Assembly (NCBI GenBank): GCA_003054495.1
Contig: CP028514.1
Span: 174,501 to 238,500 of the forward strand
Reading direction: 5' to 3'
DNA: 64,000 nt
From: Carboxydocella thermautotrophica
GTDB taxonomy: Bacteria; Bacillota; GCA-003054495; Carboxydocellales; Carboxydocellaceae
In this document: positions 8,787 to 16,907 of the stretch, one piece after another
Position numbering within the stretch: position 1 is the first letter of the stretch
Layout of the letters: every line of letters begins with the position of its first letter
Translations under genes and position numbers: made by a program
The notes under the pieces: generated by a model
Seen by the model: the letters and a program-made list of their open reading frames with translations, nothing else
Told to the model about the DNA's origin: nothing
Databases searched by the model: none

Positions 8787-9362
8787 ATGCTCAAGAAAAT
8801 GGCAGCCTGGTTGGCCACCAGTCAGGGCCTATCGGCAGAGGACGAGGAAGTACTCCTTTACTCCTTGACCATCCTTACCACTACCCTCGGTAATATTCTG
8901 GGCCTGGCCCTGCTGGCCTGGCTGCTGGACACCGGGTGGGAAACCATGGCAGTAACCCTGCCTGCAGTTACCCTGCGCATGTGGGCCGGAGGTGGCCATG
9001 CCACTGCCCCCTGGCGCTGCGTTATGGTAGGAACTACCGTAATGGCTCTGCTGGCCTGGCTAACCCGGACGGCCTCCTACTGGTTGGAGCCGGTTGTGCC
9101 TGTGCTGGTAATACTGGCTGCCCTAATTACCTGGCGTTATGCTCCGGCGCCGGCCCCCAATAAGCCGCTGAGCAGCCGGCAACAGGCGGATAAACTGCGT
9201 CGACGGGCTTTGATTACCCTGACCTTCTGGGCGATTATCATCTTCTTGTTCTGGTTGCTGGCAGTACCGGCCTGGTTGACAGCAGGGATGGCTTTAGGTC
9301 TGTTCTGGCAGGGGTTAACGGTAGTGCCTCCTGTTTATCACTGGCTGGGCAAATATTTTTAG
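8787..9362 (+). CDS. agrB: AgrB-type peptide-processing membrane protease
   Basis: A 191-residue multi-pass membrane protein of the accessory gene regulator B family. These cysteine endopeptidases cut the C-terminal tail off AgrD and cyclise it. The catalytic pair is present as RMWAGGGHATAPWRC, with His71 and Cys78 seven residues apart, as for His77 and Cys84 of S. aureus AgrB. The NKPLS motif typical of the family follows near residue 130. It starts 3 bp after hisZ, so it may be transcribed from the yerC promoter, while its substrate gene agrD has its own promoter downstream. Confidence 0.92.
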   Translation: MLKKMAAWLATSQGLSAEDEEVLLYSLTILTTTLGNILGLALLAWLLDTGWETMAVTLPAVTLRMWAGGGHATAPWRCVMVGTTVMALLAWLTRTASYWLEPVVPVLVILAALITWRYAPAPAPNKPLSSRQQADKLRRRALITLTFWAIIIFLFWLLAVPAWLTAGMALGLFWQGLTVVPPVYHWLGKYF

Positions 9363-9368
9363 ATACCA

Positions 9369-9398
9369 GCAGGATTTTTGCTATATTTTGTCGAAAAT
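9369..9398 (+). promoter_or_regulatory. Sigma-H-type promoter for agrD
   Basis: -35 GCAGGATTT (9369-9377), 12-bp spacer, -10 GTCGAAAAT (9390-9398). The agrD start is 59 bp downstream. The -10 has GAAA where the consensus is GAAT. It would let the peptide gene be induced apart from the histidine promoter. Confidence 0.65.
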
Positions 9399-9457
9399 GC
9401 ATCTAGAGAGTATAAATAGCGACAGCCCGGCCCCTGTTTCGAGGAGGCGATGGACCC

Positions 9458-9580
9458 ATGTTGAAGCGGATCTTGAGCGGGTTGGTTAATGTGCTGTTGT
9501 TGCTGGCACAGGCTAATGTGGATATAACCAGTAGTCTGTTTGTCTATGAACCCGAAGTGCCGAAAAAATTGAGGAAATAG
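9458..9580 (+). CDS. agrD: AgrD-like cyclic lactone autoinducer precursor with serine in place of cysteine
   Basis: A 40-residue precursor. The N-terminus (MLKRILSGLVNVLLLLAQA) is an amphipathic membrane-binding helix. The core TSSLFVY is followed by the acidic recognition tail EPEVPKKLRK, closely matching the tail of staphylococcal AgrD. In the usual layout the ring residue is Cys five positions before the tail; here it is Ser (SLFVY), which would give a true lactone rather than a thiolactone. The start is preceded by GAGGAGG with 8-9 base spacing; an ATG eight bases earlier opens only four codons. It lies downstream of agrB and upstream of the kinase genes. Confidence 0.88.
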   Translation: MLKRILSGLVNVLLLLAQANVDITSSLFVYEPEVPKKLRK

Positions 9581-9633
9581 GGCGGGTTTCTTGGGCTGTC
9601 GCTATTTTAAAAATAAACAAGAAGAGGGAGAAA

Positions 9634-10119
9634 ATGCAGTTACAGGTTTTGTTACTATCCTGGTGGCCGGCCATGGCAGCCTATTTGTTATTGTTTACTA
9701 CCTTGCTGGGCAAGCGGGGAACATTGCTACAGGTACTGGGGTTGGGCCTGGTGCTGGCGCTGGCAGATGGTGTTGTTGCTGCCCTGGTTAAACAGGCGGG
9801 CCTTCCTTATGGTTTGCATATTCCTGTTTCTTTGGCCTTGATGGCTTTAGGGGGCAGCATTGTTTGGAGGCGTATCTGGTTTAGCCTGGTTGTGGCAATA
9901 TTAAGCTATCTAACCATGATAGTTATTGACATTTTTACCGGAATACTGGTTGTAAAAATCTTAAATCAACAAAATTTTTTACAAAAAGCTTTAAATGACT
10001 GGCGTTTAATGATTTTAGTTGGCCAGTTACAAATGATTCCTGTTTATCTGGCTGCCTGGTGGACTGGACGCCGACGGATAGTCTGGTTTGACCTGTACCA
10101 GCGCAGGATTCGTGGATAA
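9634..10119 (+). CDS. Multi-pass membrane protein, possible detached AgrC sensor domain
   Basis: A 161-residue protein with about five hydrophobic segments (roughly 5-25, 30-52, 60-80, 82-105 and 125-145) and a basic C-terminus (GRRRIVWFDLYQRRIRG). No catalytic motif is visible. Placed between agrD and a histidine kinase, and with the size and loop pattern of the membrane half of AgrC receptors, it may be the peptide-sensing part encoded separately. That function is inference; an immunity or export role is possible. It begins 53 bp after agrD, with AGAGGGAGA as ribosome site, and ends 15 bp before the kinase. Confidence 0.75.
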   Translation: MQLQVLLLSWWPAMAAYLLLFTTLLGKRGTLLQVLGLGLVLALADGVVAALVKQAGLPYGLHIPVSLALMALGGSIVWRRIWFSLVVAILSYLTMIVIDIFTGILVVKILNQQNFLQKALNDWRLMILVGQLQMIPVYLAAWWTGRRRIVWFDLYQRRIRG

Positions 10120-10134
10120 AAGGATGGGGGAGAA

Positions 10135-11055
10135 ATGCCTTCCAGACAAATCAGCCGCAAAGTGGCTTTTTTGATCGCTAATATTCTCTTGCAAGGTTGG
10201 CTCTTCTTATTGCTGGTAACTTTACAGCTATTTTGGCGACACGAGACTCGCTGGAGTTTGTTACTGAGAAGTGATAGCTTGCTCATCACCATCGGACTCC
10301 TGGGGGTCTTTTGCGCTATTTTGGGGGTATTCATGGTCAGGGAAATCATCCGTATGGCTGATGTGGAAGAAGAAGCCAGACTGCAGGCTCTGCAACTGGA
10401 AGAGGCCAAAGAGTTTAATGCTACTTTAAGTGCTTATCGTCACGATTTCCTCAATCACCTCCAGGTCATCGGGGGCTTGATTCAACTGGGCAAGCCTCAG
10501 GATGCATACGAATACCTGGCGGAAATCACTGCCCAGTTGATCGGGGCCAATAAAAACCGGCTGGTCAGTCAGCCGGAGGTAGAAGCCCTGTTGTGGAAGA
10601 AGAAGGCACTGGCCGAGGAAAAAGGGATACGGTTACAGTTCAATATCCGCTCCAATCTGGGTCAGGCGGAAATCAGCGGTCTGGATCTGGCCCGCATCCT
10701 GGGCAATCTGCTGGATAATGCCATTTATGCTGTCAAGGATTTGTTGCCCCGGGACCGGATAGTTACTGTAAGCATCGAGGAACTGGAAGAAGGCTTTCGC
10801 CTGGCGGTACATAACTGGGGGCCCCCTATCCCCGTCAAACTGCAAAGACTAATCTTTGAGCGGGGTTTCACTACCAAAGGGGCTGAAGGCAATGGTCTGG
10901 GACTGGATATAGTAGCCACTCTGGTTCAGAAGAATCGCGGAAAAATCAACCTGGTCAGCACCGAAGCGGAGGGAACCACTTTTACTGTCTGGTTGCCCCG
11001 CCGGGACGGGAATCTGGCGGTTACCATTTGGGCTGGACCGGGCTTATGGCTCTAG
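10135..11055 (+). CDS. Sensor histidine kinase with Spo0B/AgrC-type histidine box
   Basis: A 306-residue kinase with two N-terminal membrane helices (about 9-32 and 48-69), a short linker, a dimerisation helix with YRHDFLNHLQVIGGL (phospho-acceptor His103) and a GHKL ATPase with N-box NLLDNAIYA (191-199) and G-box GNGLGLDIV (253-261). RHDxxNH boxes are typical of AgrC and of Spo0B/CitA-type kinases. It has no large extracellular domain of its own, which fits sensing through the preceding membrane protein. No response regulator is encoded nearby, so its target is unknown. A terminator follows directly. Confidence 0.9.
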   Translation: MPSRQISRKVAFLIANILLQGWLFLLLVTLQLFWRHETRWSLLLRSDSLLITIGLLGVFCAILGVFMVREIIRMADVEEEARLQALQLEEAKEFNATLSAYRHDFLNHLQVIGGLIQLGKPQDAYEYLAEITAQLIGANKNRLVSQPEVEALLWKKKALAEEKGIRLQFNIRSNLGQAEISGLDLARILGNLLDNAIYAVKDLLPRDRIVTVSIEELEEGFRLAVHNWGPPIPVKLQRLIFERGFTTKGAEGNGLGLDIVATLVQKNRGKINLVSTEAEGTTFTVWLPRRDGNLAVTIWAGPGLWL

Positions 11056-11088
11056 CGCCTGATGCAAATCCGGCGCTTATTTTTTTAT
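11054..11088 (+). terminator. Intrinsic terminator after the Agr-like kinase
   Basis: AGCGCC (11054-11059) pairs with GGCGCT (11072-11077), followed by a T-rich run. It separates the peptide cassette from the hisG promoter. Confidence 0.75.
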
Positions 11089-11117
11089 TGACTTTTTCTC
11101 CATTACCATGATAGTAT
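11088..11117 (+). promoter_or_regulatory. Sigma-A-type promoter of the hisG operon
   Basis: -35 TTGACT (11088-11093), 18-bp spacer, -10 TAGTAT (11112-11117). The candidate operator at 11133 lies just after the expected transcription start, a suitable place for repression. Confidence 0.65.
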
Positions 11118-11132
11118 ATTAGTAAATCATCA

Positions 11133-11148
11133 CTTTAACTAACTAAAG
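11133..11148 (+). promoter_or_regulatory. Candidate HisR/YerC operator before hisG
   Basis: CTTTAACTAACTAAAG. The core differs by one base from the motif at 7312 in front of yerC-hisZ. The overall shape is a loose palindrome. It ends 12 bp before the hisG start codon. Confidence 0.62.
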
Positions 11149-11160
11149 AGGAGAAGGGCT

Positions 11161-11832
11161 ATGTTCAGTAAAAATAACGATTTCTTAACCGTTGCCCTGC
11201 CCAAGGGGGCTTTGTTTGCGGAGGCGGTGGAGTTGCTGGGCCGCTGTGGCTTAAATACAGACCAGTTGCTGGGGGACAGCCGCAAGCTCTTTTTTACTGA
11301 TGCGGAACAGGAAGTTAATTACCTCATTTGCCGGCCCACGGATATTCCTACCTTTGTGGAATACGGAGCAGCGGATCTGGGGATAGTGGGGAAAGATACC
11401 ATTGCCGAACAGGGCAAGGATGTTTATGAGTTGCTGGATTTGAAATTCGGTTTTTGCCGTTTTGTGGTAGCGGCTCCTAAGGCGCTCACTCCCATAACCG
11501 ATTGGTCGCAATGGGCGGCAGCCCGGGTAGCCACCAAGTTTCCCCGGGTGGCGGAACAGTTTTTCCAGAGCAAAGGTTTGCAGATGGAAATTATCAAGCT
11601 GCATGGCAATATCGAGCTGGCTCCCCTGGTGGGGCTGGCGGACTTGATTGTGGATCTGGTTTCTACCGGTCGTACTTTGCGGGAAAACAATCTGGCGGAA
11701 GTGGAGGAGATTTTTCCGGTTACCGCTCGCCTGATTGCCAACCGGGTCAATCTGCGCATCAAGGATAGGCGGATCGGGCCGTTACTGGAAAAGCTGAAAT
11801 TCCATACCAGCCAGCGGCACAGTGATTGTTGA
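11161..11832 (+). CDS. hisG: ATP phosphoribosyltransferase catalytic subunit, short form
   Basis: A 223-residue HisG catalysing the first step of histidine synthesis, ATP plus PRPP to phosphoribosyl-ATP. It is the short form, without the C-terminal regulatory domain, and therefore needs HisZ (encoded at 7707). The VALPKGAL opening, the substrate-binding GAADLGIVGKD and the PRPP-loop-like DLIVDLVSTGRTLREN are visible. It is the first gene of an eight-gene operon ordered by pathway. GAGGAGAAGG serves as ribosome site. The enzyme is the usual feedback-inhibition point, acting through HisZ. Confidence 0.96.
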   Translation: MFSKNNDFLTVALPKGALFAEAVELLGRCGLNTDQLLGDSRKLFFTDAEQEVNYLICRPTDIPTFVEYGAADLGIVGKDTIAEQGKDVYELLDLKFGFCRFVVAAPKALTPITDWSQWAAARVATKFPRVAEQFFQSKGLQMEIIKLHGNIELAPLVGLADLIVDLVSTGRTLRENNLAEVEEIFPVTARLIANRVNLRIKDRRIGPLLEKLKFHTSQRHSDC

Positions 11833-11844
11833 GGAGGGACGAAG

Positions 11845-13152
11845 ATGGTGTTCAGGATTTTGCAAGCCGGTTCGGTAGAGGCAGAACGGCTGTTAATGAA
11901 GGAATATGGCGATCTGGCCTGTTATGAACAGGCAGTCAGGGAGATCCTGGCGGAAGTCAAATGTCGAGGAGATGAGGCGGTACTGGCCTACACGGCCCGC
12001 TTTGACGGGGTAGAGCTAACAGCAGCCACCATGCGCGTATCCGAGGCAGAGGTAGCTGAGGCTTATACCCGGGTGGATGAGGAGTTTCTGGCGGCCCTGC
12101 GCCTGGCCCGGGATAATATTAGTGCCTTTCACCAGAAACAGCTGCCCAAATCCTGGGCAGAACCAGACCAAAAGGGGAATGTGCTGGGCCAGCTGGTAAG
12201 GCCCCTGGAGCGGGTAGGAATTTATGTCCCGGGGGGGACTGCCGATTATCCCTCCTCAGTGCTAATGAATGCCATTCCTGCCCGGGTAGCAGGGGTAAAG
12301 GAGATTGTTATGGTGGCTCCACCCAGGCGGGATGGACGTTTGAGTCCCTATACCCTGGTGGCGGCCCGGGAGGCAGGAGTGACGGAAATCTATAAAATCG
12401 GGGGAGCGCAGGCTATCGCTGCCCTGGCCTTTGGCACCGAAACCATCCGGAAGGTGGACCTGATTACCGGTCCGGGCAATATCTATGTTACCCTGGCCAA
12501 GAAGGAAGTCTATGGCCGGGTCAATATCGACATGCTGGCCGGGCCCAGTGAAATCCTGATTATCGCTGATGAGACTGCCAATCCTCGTTATCTGGCAGCT
12601 GACCTTCTATCCCAGGCTGAACATGATGTGCTGGCTTCCTCAGTGTTGCTCACCCCCAGCCGGGAGCTGGCAGAAGCGGTAGCTGGGGAAGTGGAAAAAC
12701 AGCTGCAGGCCCTGGAGAGACGGGAAATAGCGGCTAAAAGTCTGGTGTCTTACGGTGGGGCAATTATCACTGCTGATCTGGAGGAAGCGGTAGCACTGGC
12801 TAACCGCTATGCTCCTGAACACCTGGAATTGCAAGTGCAGGACCCCTGGCAATGGCTGGGCCGTATTCAGCATGCCGGTGCCATTTTTCTCGGACCCTAT
12901 ACACCGGAACCGGTAGGGGACTATCTGGCCGGGCCCAACCATGTGCTGCCGACTGGTGGTACCGCCCGTTTCTATTCCGCCCTTAATGTGGAGACATTTA
13001 TGAAGAAAACCAGCCTCCTTTCCTATACCGCCCGGGGTTTGAAAGCAGAAGGAGAGGCCATTGTCAAACTGGCTAATACAGAAGGATTGACCGCCCATGC
13101 CAGGGCAGTAGCGGTACGCCTGGAAGACCTGACAGAGGAGGGAGAGCAGTGA
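11845..13152 (+). CDS. hisD: Histidinol dehydrogenase
   Basis: A 435-residue zinc enzyme oxidising histidinol to histidine in two NAD-dependent steps, the last of the pathway. The signature LSQAEHDVLASSVLLT, the catalytic YAPEHLELQ and the GPNHVLPTGG motif are present. Length is normal. It begins 12 bp after hisG, and its TGA overlaps the GTG start of hisC by four bases, so translation is coupled. Confidence 0.97.
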   Translation: MVFRILQAGSVEAERLLMKEYGDLACYEQAVREILAEVKCRGDEAVLAYTARFDGVELTAATMRVSEAEVAEAYTRVDEEFLAALRLARDNISAFHQKQLPKSWAEPDQKGNVLGQLVRPLERVGIYVPGGTADYPSSVLMNAIPARVAGVKEIVMVAPPRRDGRLSPYTLVAAREAGVTEIYKIGGAQAIAALAFGTETIRKVDLITGPGNIYVTLAKKEVYGRVNIDMLAGPSEILIIADETANPRYLAADLLSQAEHDVLASSVLLTPSRELAEAVAGEVEKQLQALERREIAAKSLVSYGGAIITADLEEAVALANRYAPEHLELQVQDPWQWLGRIQHAGAIFLGPYTPEPVGDYLAGPNHVLPTGGTARFYSALNVETFMKKTSLLSYTARGLKAEGEAIVKLANTEGLTAHARAVAVRLEDLTEEGEQ

Positions 13153-14207
13153 TTGAGGCGCGCGCCTGGCTACAGGCCCTTAAACCTTATGATCCCCACG
13201 AATTACCCTGGCGGGTGAAACTGGATGCCAATGAAAACCCCCATCCGTTTCCGGCACCGGTGCTGGCCGAAATGCTGGCGACTTTGTCGACCGGTCTGTT
13301 TCAGCGCTATCCTGACGCTACTGCCAGTCAGCTGCGGGTTGAGCTGGCGGCCTACTGTGGGGTAGAAGCTGACCAGATTCTGCTGGGCAATGGCTCGGAT
13401 GAAATCCTGCATCTGGTCTGCCAGGCTTATGTTGGACCCGGGCGCCAGGCGGTTTATGGTGGACCCAGTTTTGCCATGTATGCCATCAATACTCTGGCTA
13501 CTGGTGGTACCCCGGTTGAAGTGCCGCTGGATGAGGAATTCAACCTGGAACTGGCGCCTTTACTGGAACAGGCACAGCAGCCAGCTACCGGGGCAGTCTT
13601 TATCTGTACCCCTAATAACCCTACCGGCAACCTGGTGGGAAGAGATGAGATCATTCAGGTGCTGGAAAGGACCGAGGCCCTGGTGGTAGTGGATGAGGCC
13701 TACTACGAATTCTGCGGGCAAACGGTAGTGGATTTGCTGCCCCGTTACCCCCAGCTCCTGATTCTCCGTACCTTTTCCAAAGCCTTTGGCCTGGCGGGAC
13801 TGAGGGTGGGCTATGCCCTGGGTAACCGGGAGCTAATCCGGGAATTGCATAAAGTGCGCCAGCCCTATAATCTCAATGCCTTTAGCCAGCTGGCAGCATT
13901 GACGGCATTACGCCACCGGGAGCTGTTTGTCCAGCAAATAGAGACTATCTTAAAGGATAAAGAGGAATTGAGCCGGGAGCTGGCAGAGATAGCGGGGGTG
14001 AAAAAAGTTTGGCCCAGTGCCGCCAATTTCCTGCTGGTGGAATTTGACCGGCCAGCGCAAGCAGTAGCTGCTGCTTTGGCTGAACGGGGGATACTGGTGC
14101 GTTTTCTGGGCCATCCCCGTTTGACTAATTGTCTGCGAATTACTGTGGGTACAATGGAGGAAAACCGCCTGCTGATGGCGAATGTAAAAGAGGTGCTGGC
14201 AAAATGA
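13149..14207 (+). CDS. hisC: Histidinol-phosphate aminotransferase
   Basis: A 352-residue fold-type I PLP enzyme converting imidazole-acetol phosphate to histidinol phosphate. The LDANENPHPFP opening, NNPTGN, DEAYYEFCG and the PLP-lysine context TFSKAFGLAGLRVGY are all seen. The GTG start is chosen for its four-base overlap with the hisD stop and because it begins just before the conserved N-terminus. It ends with ATGA overlap into hisB. Confidence 0.96.
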   Translation: MIEARAWLQALKPYDPHELPWRVKLDANENPHPFPAPVLAEMLATLSTGLFQRYPDATASQLRVELAAYCGVEADQILLGNGSDEILHLVCQAYVGPGRQAVYGGPSFAMYAINTLATGGTPVEVPLDEEFNLELAPLLEQAQQPATGAVFICTPNNPTGNLVGRDEIIQVLERTEALVVVDEAYYEFCGQTVVDLLPRYPQLLILRTFSKAFGLAGLRVGYALGNRELIRELHKVRQPYNLNAFSQLAALTALRHRELFVQQIETILKDKEELSRELAEIAGVKKVWPSAANFLLVEFDRPAQAVAAALAERGILVRFLGHPRLTNCLRITVGTMEENRLLMANVKEVLAK

Positions 14208-14791
14208 ACCGAACCATAGCGGTGGAGAGGACAACCAGGGAAACCCGGGTGAAGGTGGTACTGGAACTGGACCAGATACGTCCGCCCCGGATCGAGACCG
14301 GGGTCGGGTTTTTCGATCATCTTCTGACCCAGATCGGACAGCATGGGCTCTTCGGGCTGACAGTGGAAGCCAGTGGGGACTTGCAGATTGATGCCCATCA
14401 TACTGTGGAAGATGTGGGCATCACCCTGGGACAGGCCCTGGTACGCGCACTGGGGGATAAAGCGGGAATTAACCGCTTTGGGGAGGCGACAGTGCCGCTG
14501 GATGATGCCCTGGTCCAGGTAGTAGTGGACTTGAGTGGCCGGCCTTACCTCAATTTCGACCTGACCTTTCCCCGGGCCCAGGTAGGCAATTTTGACCTGG
14601 AACTGGTGGAGGAATTCTGCCGGGCCCTGGTTAACCACGGGGGCTTGAACCTGCATGTGCGCGGTCTGGCGGGGCACAATTGCCACCACCTGGCCGAGGC
14701 CTGTTTCAAGGCTCTGGGGAGGGCTCTGGGTCAGGCGACTATGGTAAATCCCCGCATTCCGGGGGTTTTGTCCAGCAAGGGTGTATTATGA
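14204..14791 (+). CDS. hisB: Imidazoleglycerol-phosphate dehydratase
   Basis: A 195-residue monofunctional HisB, without the HisN phosphatase half found in enterobacteria, so histidinol-phosphate phosphatase must be encoded elsewhere. Paired metal-binding histidine motifs are present: DAHHTVEDVGI and GHNCHHLAEA, along with GVGFFDHLL. The ATG at 14204 overlaps the hisC stop. A frame extending upstream within hisC is not used by homologues. Confidence 0.96.
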   Translation: MNRTIAVERTTRETRVKVVLELDQIRPPRIETGVGFFDHLLTQIGQHGLFGLTVEASGDLQIDAHHTVEDVGITLGQALVRALGDKAGINRFGEATVPLDDALVQVVVDLSGRPYLNFDLTFPRAQVGNFDLELVEEFCRALVNHGGLNLHVRGLAGHNCHHLAEACFKALGRALGQATMVNPRIPGVLSSKGVL

Positions 14792-14804
14792 TGGGGGTAG
14801 GAAA

Positions 14805-15443
14805 ATGACCGTCGGTATAATCGATTACGGTGCCGGCAATTTGCGCAGTGTGGTGCGGGCTTGTCAGGCTGCCGGATTGGAAACGAAAATTCTGGCTGAA
14901 CCGGGAGAGATGGTGGCCGTCAGGGCCCTGATTTTACCCGGGGTTGGCCACTTTGGCTATGGTATGGAACGGCTCAGCGGGGGTGGCTGGGTGGAGCCCT
15001 TAAAGGAACTGGTTGCCATGGGCAAGCCGCTTTTAGGGATCTGCCTGGGTATGCAGCTTCTGTTTGAAAGCAGTGAAGAAAGCCCCGAACAGCCGGGACT
15101 GGGTTTGTTGCCCGGACGGGTGGTGCGTTTTCGGGGAGAACTGAAGGTGCCCCATATGGGCTGGAATCAGCTGGAGTTTACCGCTAACCCCTGGGGGCAA
15201 CAGCTGTTTCAGGGGCTGGCGACAGGGACCTATTGTTATTTTGTCCATTCCTATTATGTGGAAGCAGCACAGGCAGAAACGGTAGCTGCCTGGTCTGAGT
15301 ATGGTCGTCCTTTTGCGGCGGCGGTGGCAGCTCCCGGATTATGGGGGGTACAATTCCATCCGGAAAAGAGCAGCCGGGATGGATTGCGGATACTAAAAAA
15401 TTTCGGGGAGTTGATTTACGGTGCTGATTATTCCGGCCATTGA
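14805..15443 (+). CDS. hisH: Imidazole glycerol phosphate synthase glutaminase subunit HisH
   Basis: A 212-residue class I glutamine amidotransferase supplying ammonia to HisF. The IDYGAGNLRSV opening, the nucleophile GICLGMQLLFE and the catalytic QFHPEKS are present. The start at 14805 is preferred over one 24 bases upstream because it gives the standard N-terminus and follows GGGGGTAGG. The end overlaps hisA by 23 bases. Confidence 0.95.
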   Translation: MTVGIIDYGAGNLRSVVRACQAAGLETKILAEPGEMVAVRALILPGVGHFGYGMERLSGGGWVEPLKELVAMGKPLLGICLGMQLLFESSEESPEQPGLGLLPGRVVRFRGELKVPHMGWNQLEFTANPWGQQLFQGLATGTYCYFVHSYYVEAAQAETVAAWSEYGRPFAAAVAAPGLWGVQFHPEKSSRDGLRILKNFGELIYGADYSGH

Positions 15444-16146
15444 TTTGCGGGAAGGCAAGTGTGTCAGGCTAGTGGAGGGAAAGGTGGAAAATGAGACCAT
15501 CTATTCCCATGATCCCGTGGCAGTTGCTCTGGGCTGGCAGGAGCTGGGGGCTAGAATGCTGCATCTGGTCGATCTGGATGGAGCTTTTACCGGCAAACCC
15601 TATAACCGGACCTGTATTGAAGCCATTGTCAGGGAAGTGAAAATCCCTGTTCAGCTGGGTGGTGGTATTCGCAGCCTGGAGACCATCGAGGAGCTGCTGA
15701 ACCTGGGAGTGAATCGGGTGATCCTGGGTACGGTGGCCATTAACCAGCCTGCCCTGGTGCGGGAAGCCATCCAGCGCTTTGGGGAGGAGGCCATTGTGGT
15801 GGGAATAGATGCCAAAGATGGCCTGGTTGCCATTGAAGGCTGGGAAGCAACGGTGGAAAAAACGGTCGGTCAACTGGCCCGGGAGATGGTGGAGATCGGG
15901 GTCAAACGGGTGGTCTTTACCGATGTGCGGCGGGACGGCACTCTGAAAGGTCCTAATCTGGACAGCATTGCTGCCCTGGCCCGGGAAAGTGGACTGAGGG
16001 TGATCGCTTCCGGTGGGGTGGCCACTCTGGCAGACCTGCAGGCTCTGAAGGAACTGGAAAGTCTGGGGGTTGAAGCAGTTATCGTGGGTAAAGCCCTTTA
16101 TGCGGGAACGGTCAACCTCAGTGAAGCATTGGAGGTTTGTGGCTGA
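15421..16146 (+). CDS. hisA: ProFAR isomerase HisA
   Basis: A 241-residue (beta-alpha)8 barrel performing the Amadori rearrangement of ProFAR to PRFAR. The catalytic acids sit in [12 protein letters not shown] and in [15 protein letters not shown], with the phosphate sites GGIRS and ASGGV. The GTG start lies 23 bases inside the end of hisH, which indicates tight coupling. The stop shares one base with the hisF start. Confidence 0.96.
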   Translation: MLIIPAIDLREGKCVRLVEGKVENETIYSHDPVAVALGWQELGARMLHLVDLDGAFTGKPYNRTCIEAIVREVKIPVQLGGGIRSLETIEELLNLGVNRVILGTVAINQPALVREAIQRFGEEAIVVGIDAKDGLVAIEGWEATVEKTVGQLAREMVEIGVKRVVFTDVRRDGTLKGPNLDSIAALARESGLRVIASGGVATLADLQALKELESLGVEAVIVGKALYAGTVNLSEALEVCG

Positions 16147-16907
16147 TGTTAGCCAAACGCATTATTCCCTGCCTGGATGTGGATGGGGGACGGGTGGTCA
16201 AGGGCACCAATTTTATCAATTTGCGGGATGCCGGTGACCCGGTGGAACTGGCCCGCTTTTATGACCAGGCCGGGGCCGATGAACTGGTTTTTCTGGACAT
16301 ATCTGCCTCCCATGAGGGGCGGCAGACCATGCTGGAGGTAGTGCGGCGAACGGCGGAAGAGGTGTTTATTCCCTTTACTGTCGGGGGAGGTATCCGCACC
16401 GTTGATGATATGCGCCAGATGCTGCTGGCCGGAGCGGACAAGGTTTCGGTCAATACGGCTGCCATCAAAAATCCGGCGCTGGTAGCAGAAGGAGCGCGGC
16501 AGTTTGGCAGCCAGTGCATTGTAGTGGCCATTGACGCCCGGCGTCGTCAGCATGGGGATGGTTGGGAAGTTTTTATTCATGGTGGTCGCACTCCCACCGG
16601 GCTGGATGCAGTGGCCTGGGCCCAGGAGGTAGAGCGTCTGGGGGCAGGCGAAATTTTGCTCACCAGTATGGACCGCGATGGCACCAAGGATGGCTATGAC
16701 CTGGAGCTGACCCGGGCCATTGCCCGGACAGTGCGCATACCGGTGATTGCCTCCGGGGGGGCCGGGACGTTAGCACACCTTCTGGATGGGGTGACAAAAG
16801 GTGAAGCTGACGCTGTACTGGCTGCTTCCATTTTCCACTTTGGCACTTATACTATCAGGGAAGTCAAGGAATATCTGCGGCAGCAAGGGGTGAAGGTGAG
16901 GATATGA
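16146..16907 (+). CDS. hisF: Imidazole glycerol phosphate synthase cyclase subunit HisF
   Basis: A 253-residue barrel that uses ammonia from HisH to form IGP and AICAR. The catalytic Asp pair is in [16 protein letters not shown] and [22 protein letters not shown] and ASGGAG bind phosphates. The ATG at 16146 overlaps the hisA stop as TGATG; a start three codons upstream would add residues not seen in the family. It ends in ATGA overlap with hisIE. Confidence 0.96.
   Translation: MLAKRIIPCLDVDGGRVVKGTNFINLRDAGDPVELARFYDQAGADELVFLDISASHEGRQTMLEVVRRTAEEVFIPFTVGGGIRTVDDMRQMLLAGADKVSVNTAAIKNPALVAEGARQFGSQCIVVAIDARRRQHGDGWEVFIHGGRTPTGLDAVAWAQEVERLGAGEILLTSMDRDGTKDGYDLELTRAIARTVRIPVIASGGAGTLAHLLDGVTKGEADAVLAASIFHFGTYTIREVKEYLRQQGVKVRI

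Noticed and set aside
9386-9397. TTTTGTCGAAAA read as a Spo0A (0A) box upstream of agrD, with further TGTCGAA sites at 2250 and 61440
   Set aside because: The one before agrD and those before both chemoreceptors coincide with the -10 part of a bipartite element whose -35 (AGGAWW) is always 11-12 bp away, so sigma-H promoters explain them better. The isolated TGTCGAA at 2250 has no such support either way.
7302-11160. T-box or other riboswitch before the histidine units
   Set aside because: The upstream regions are too short and lack the conserved T-box core; simple promoters with shared operators are present instead.
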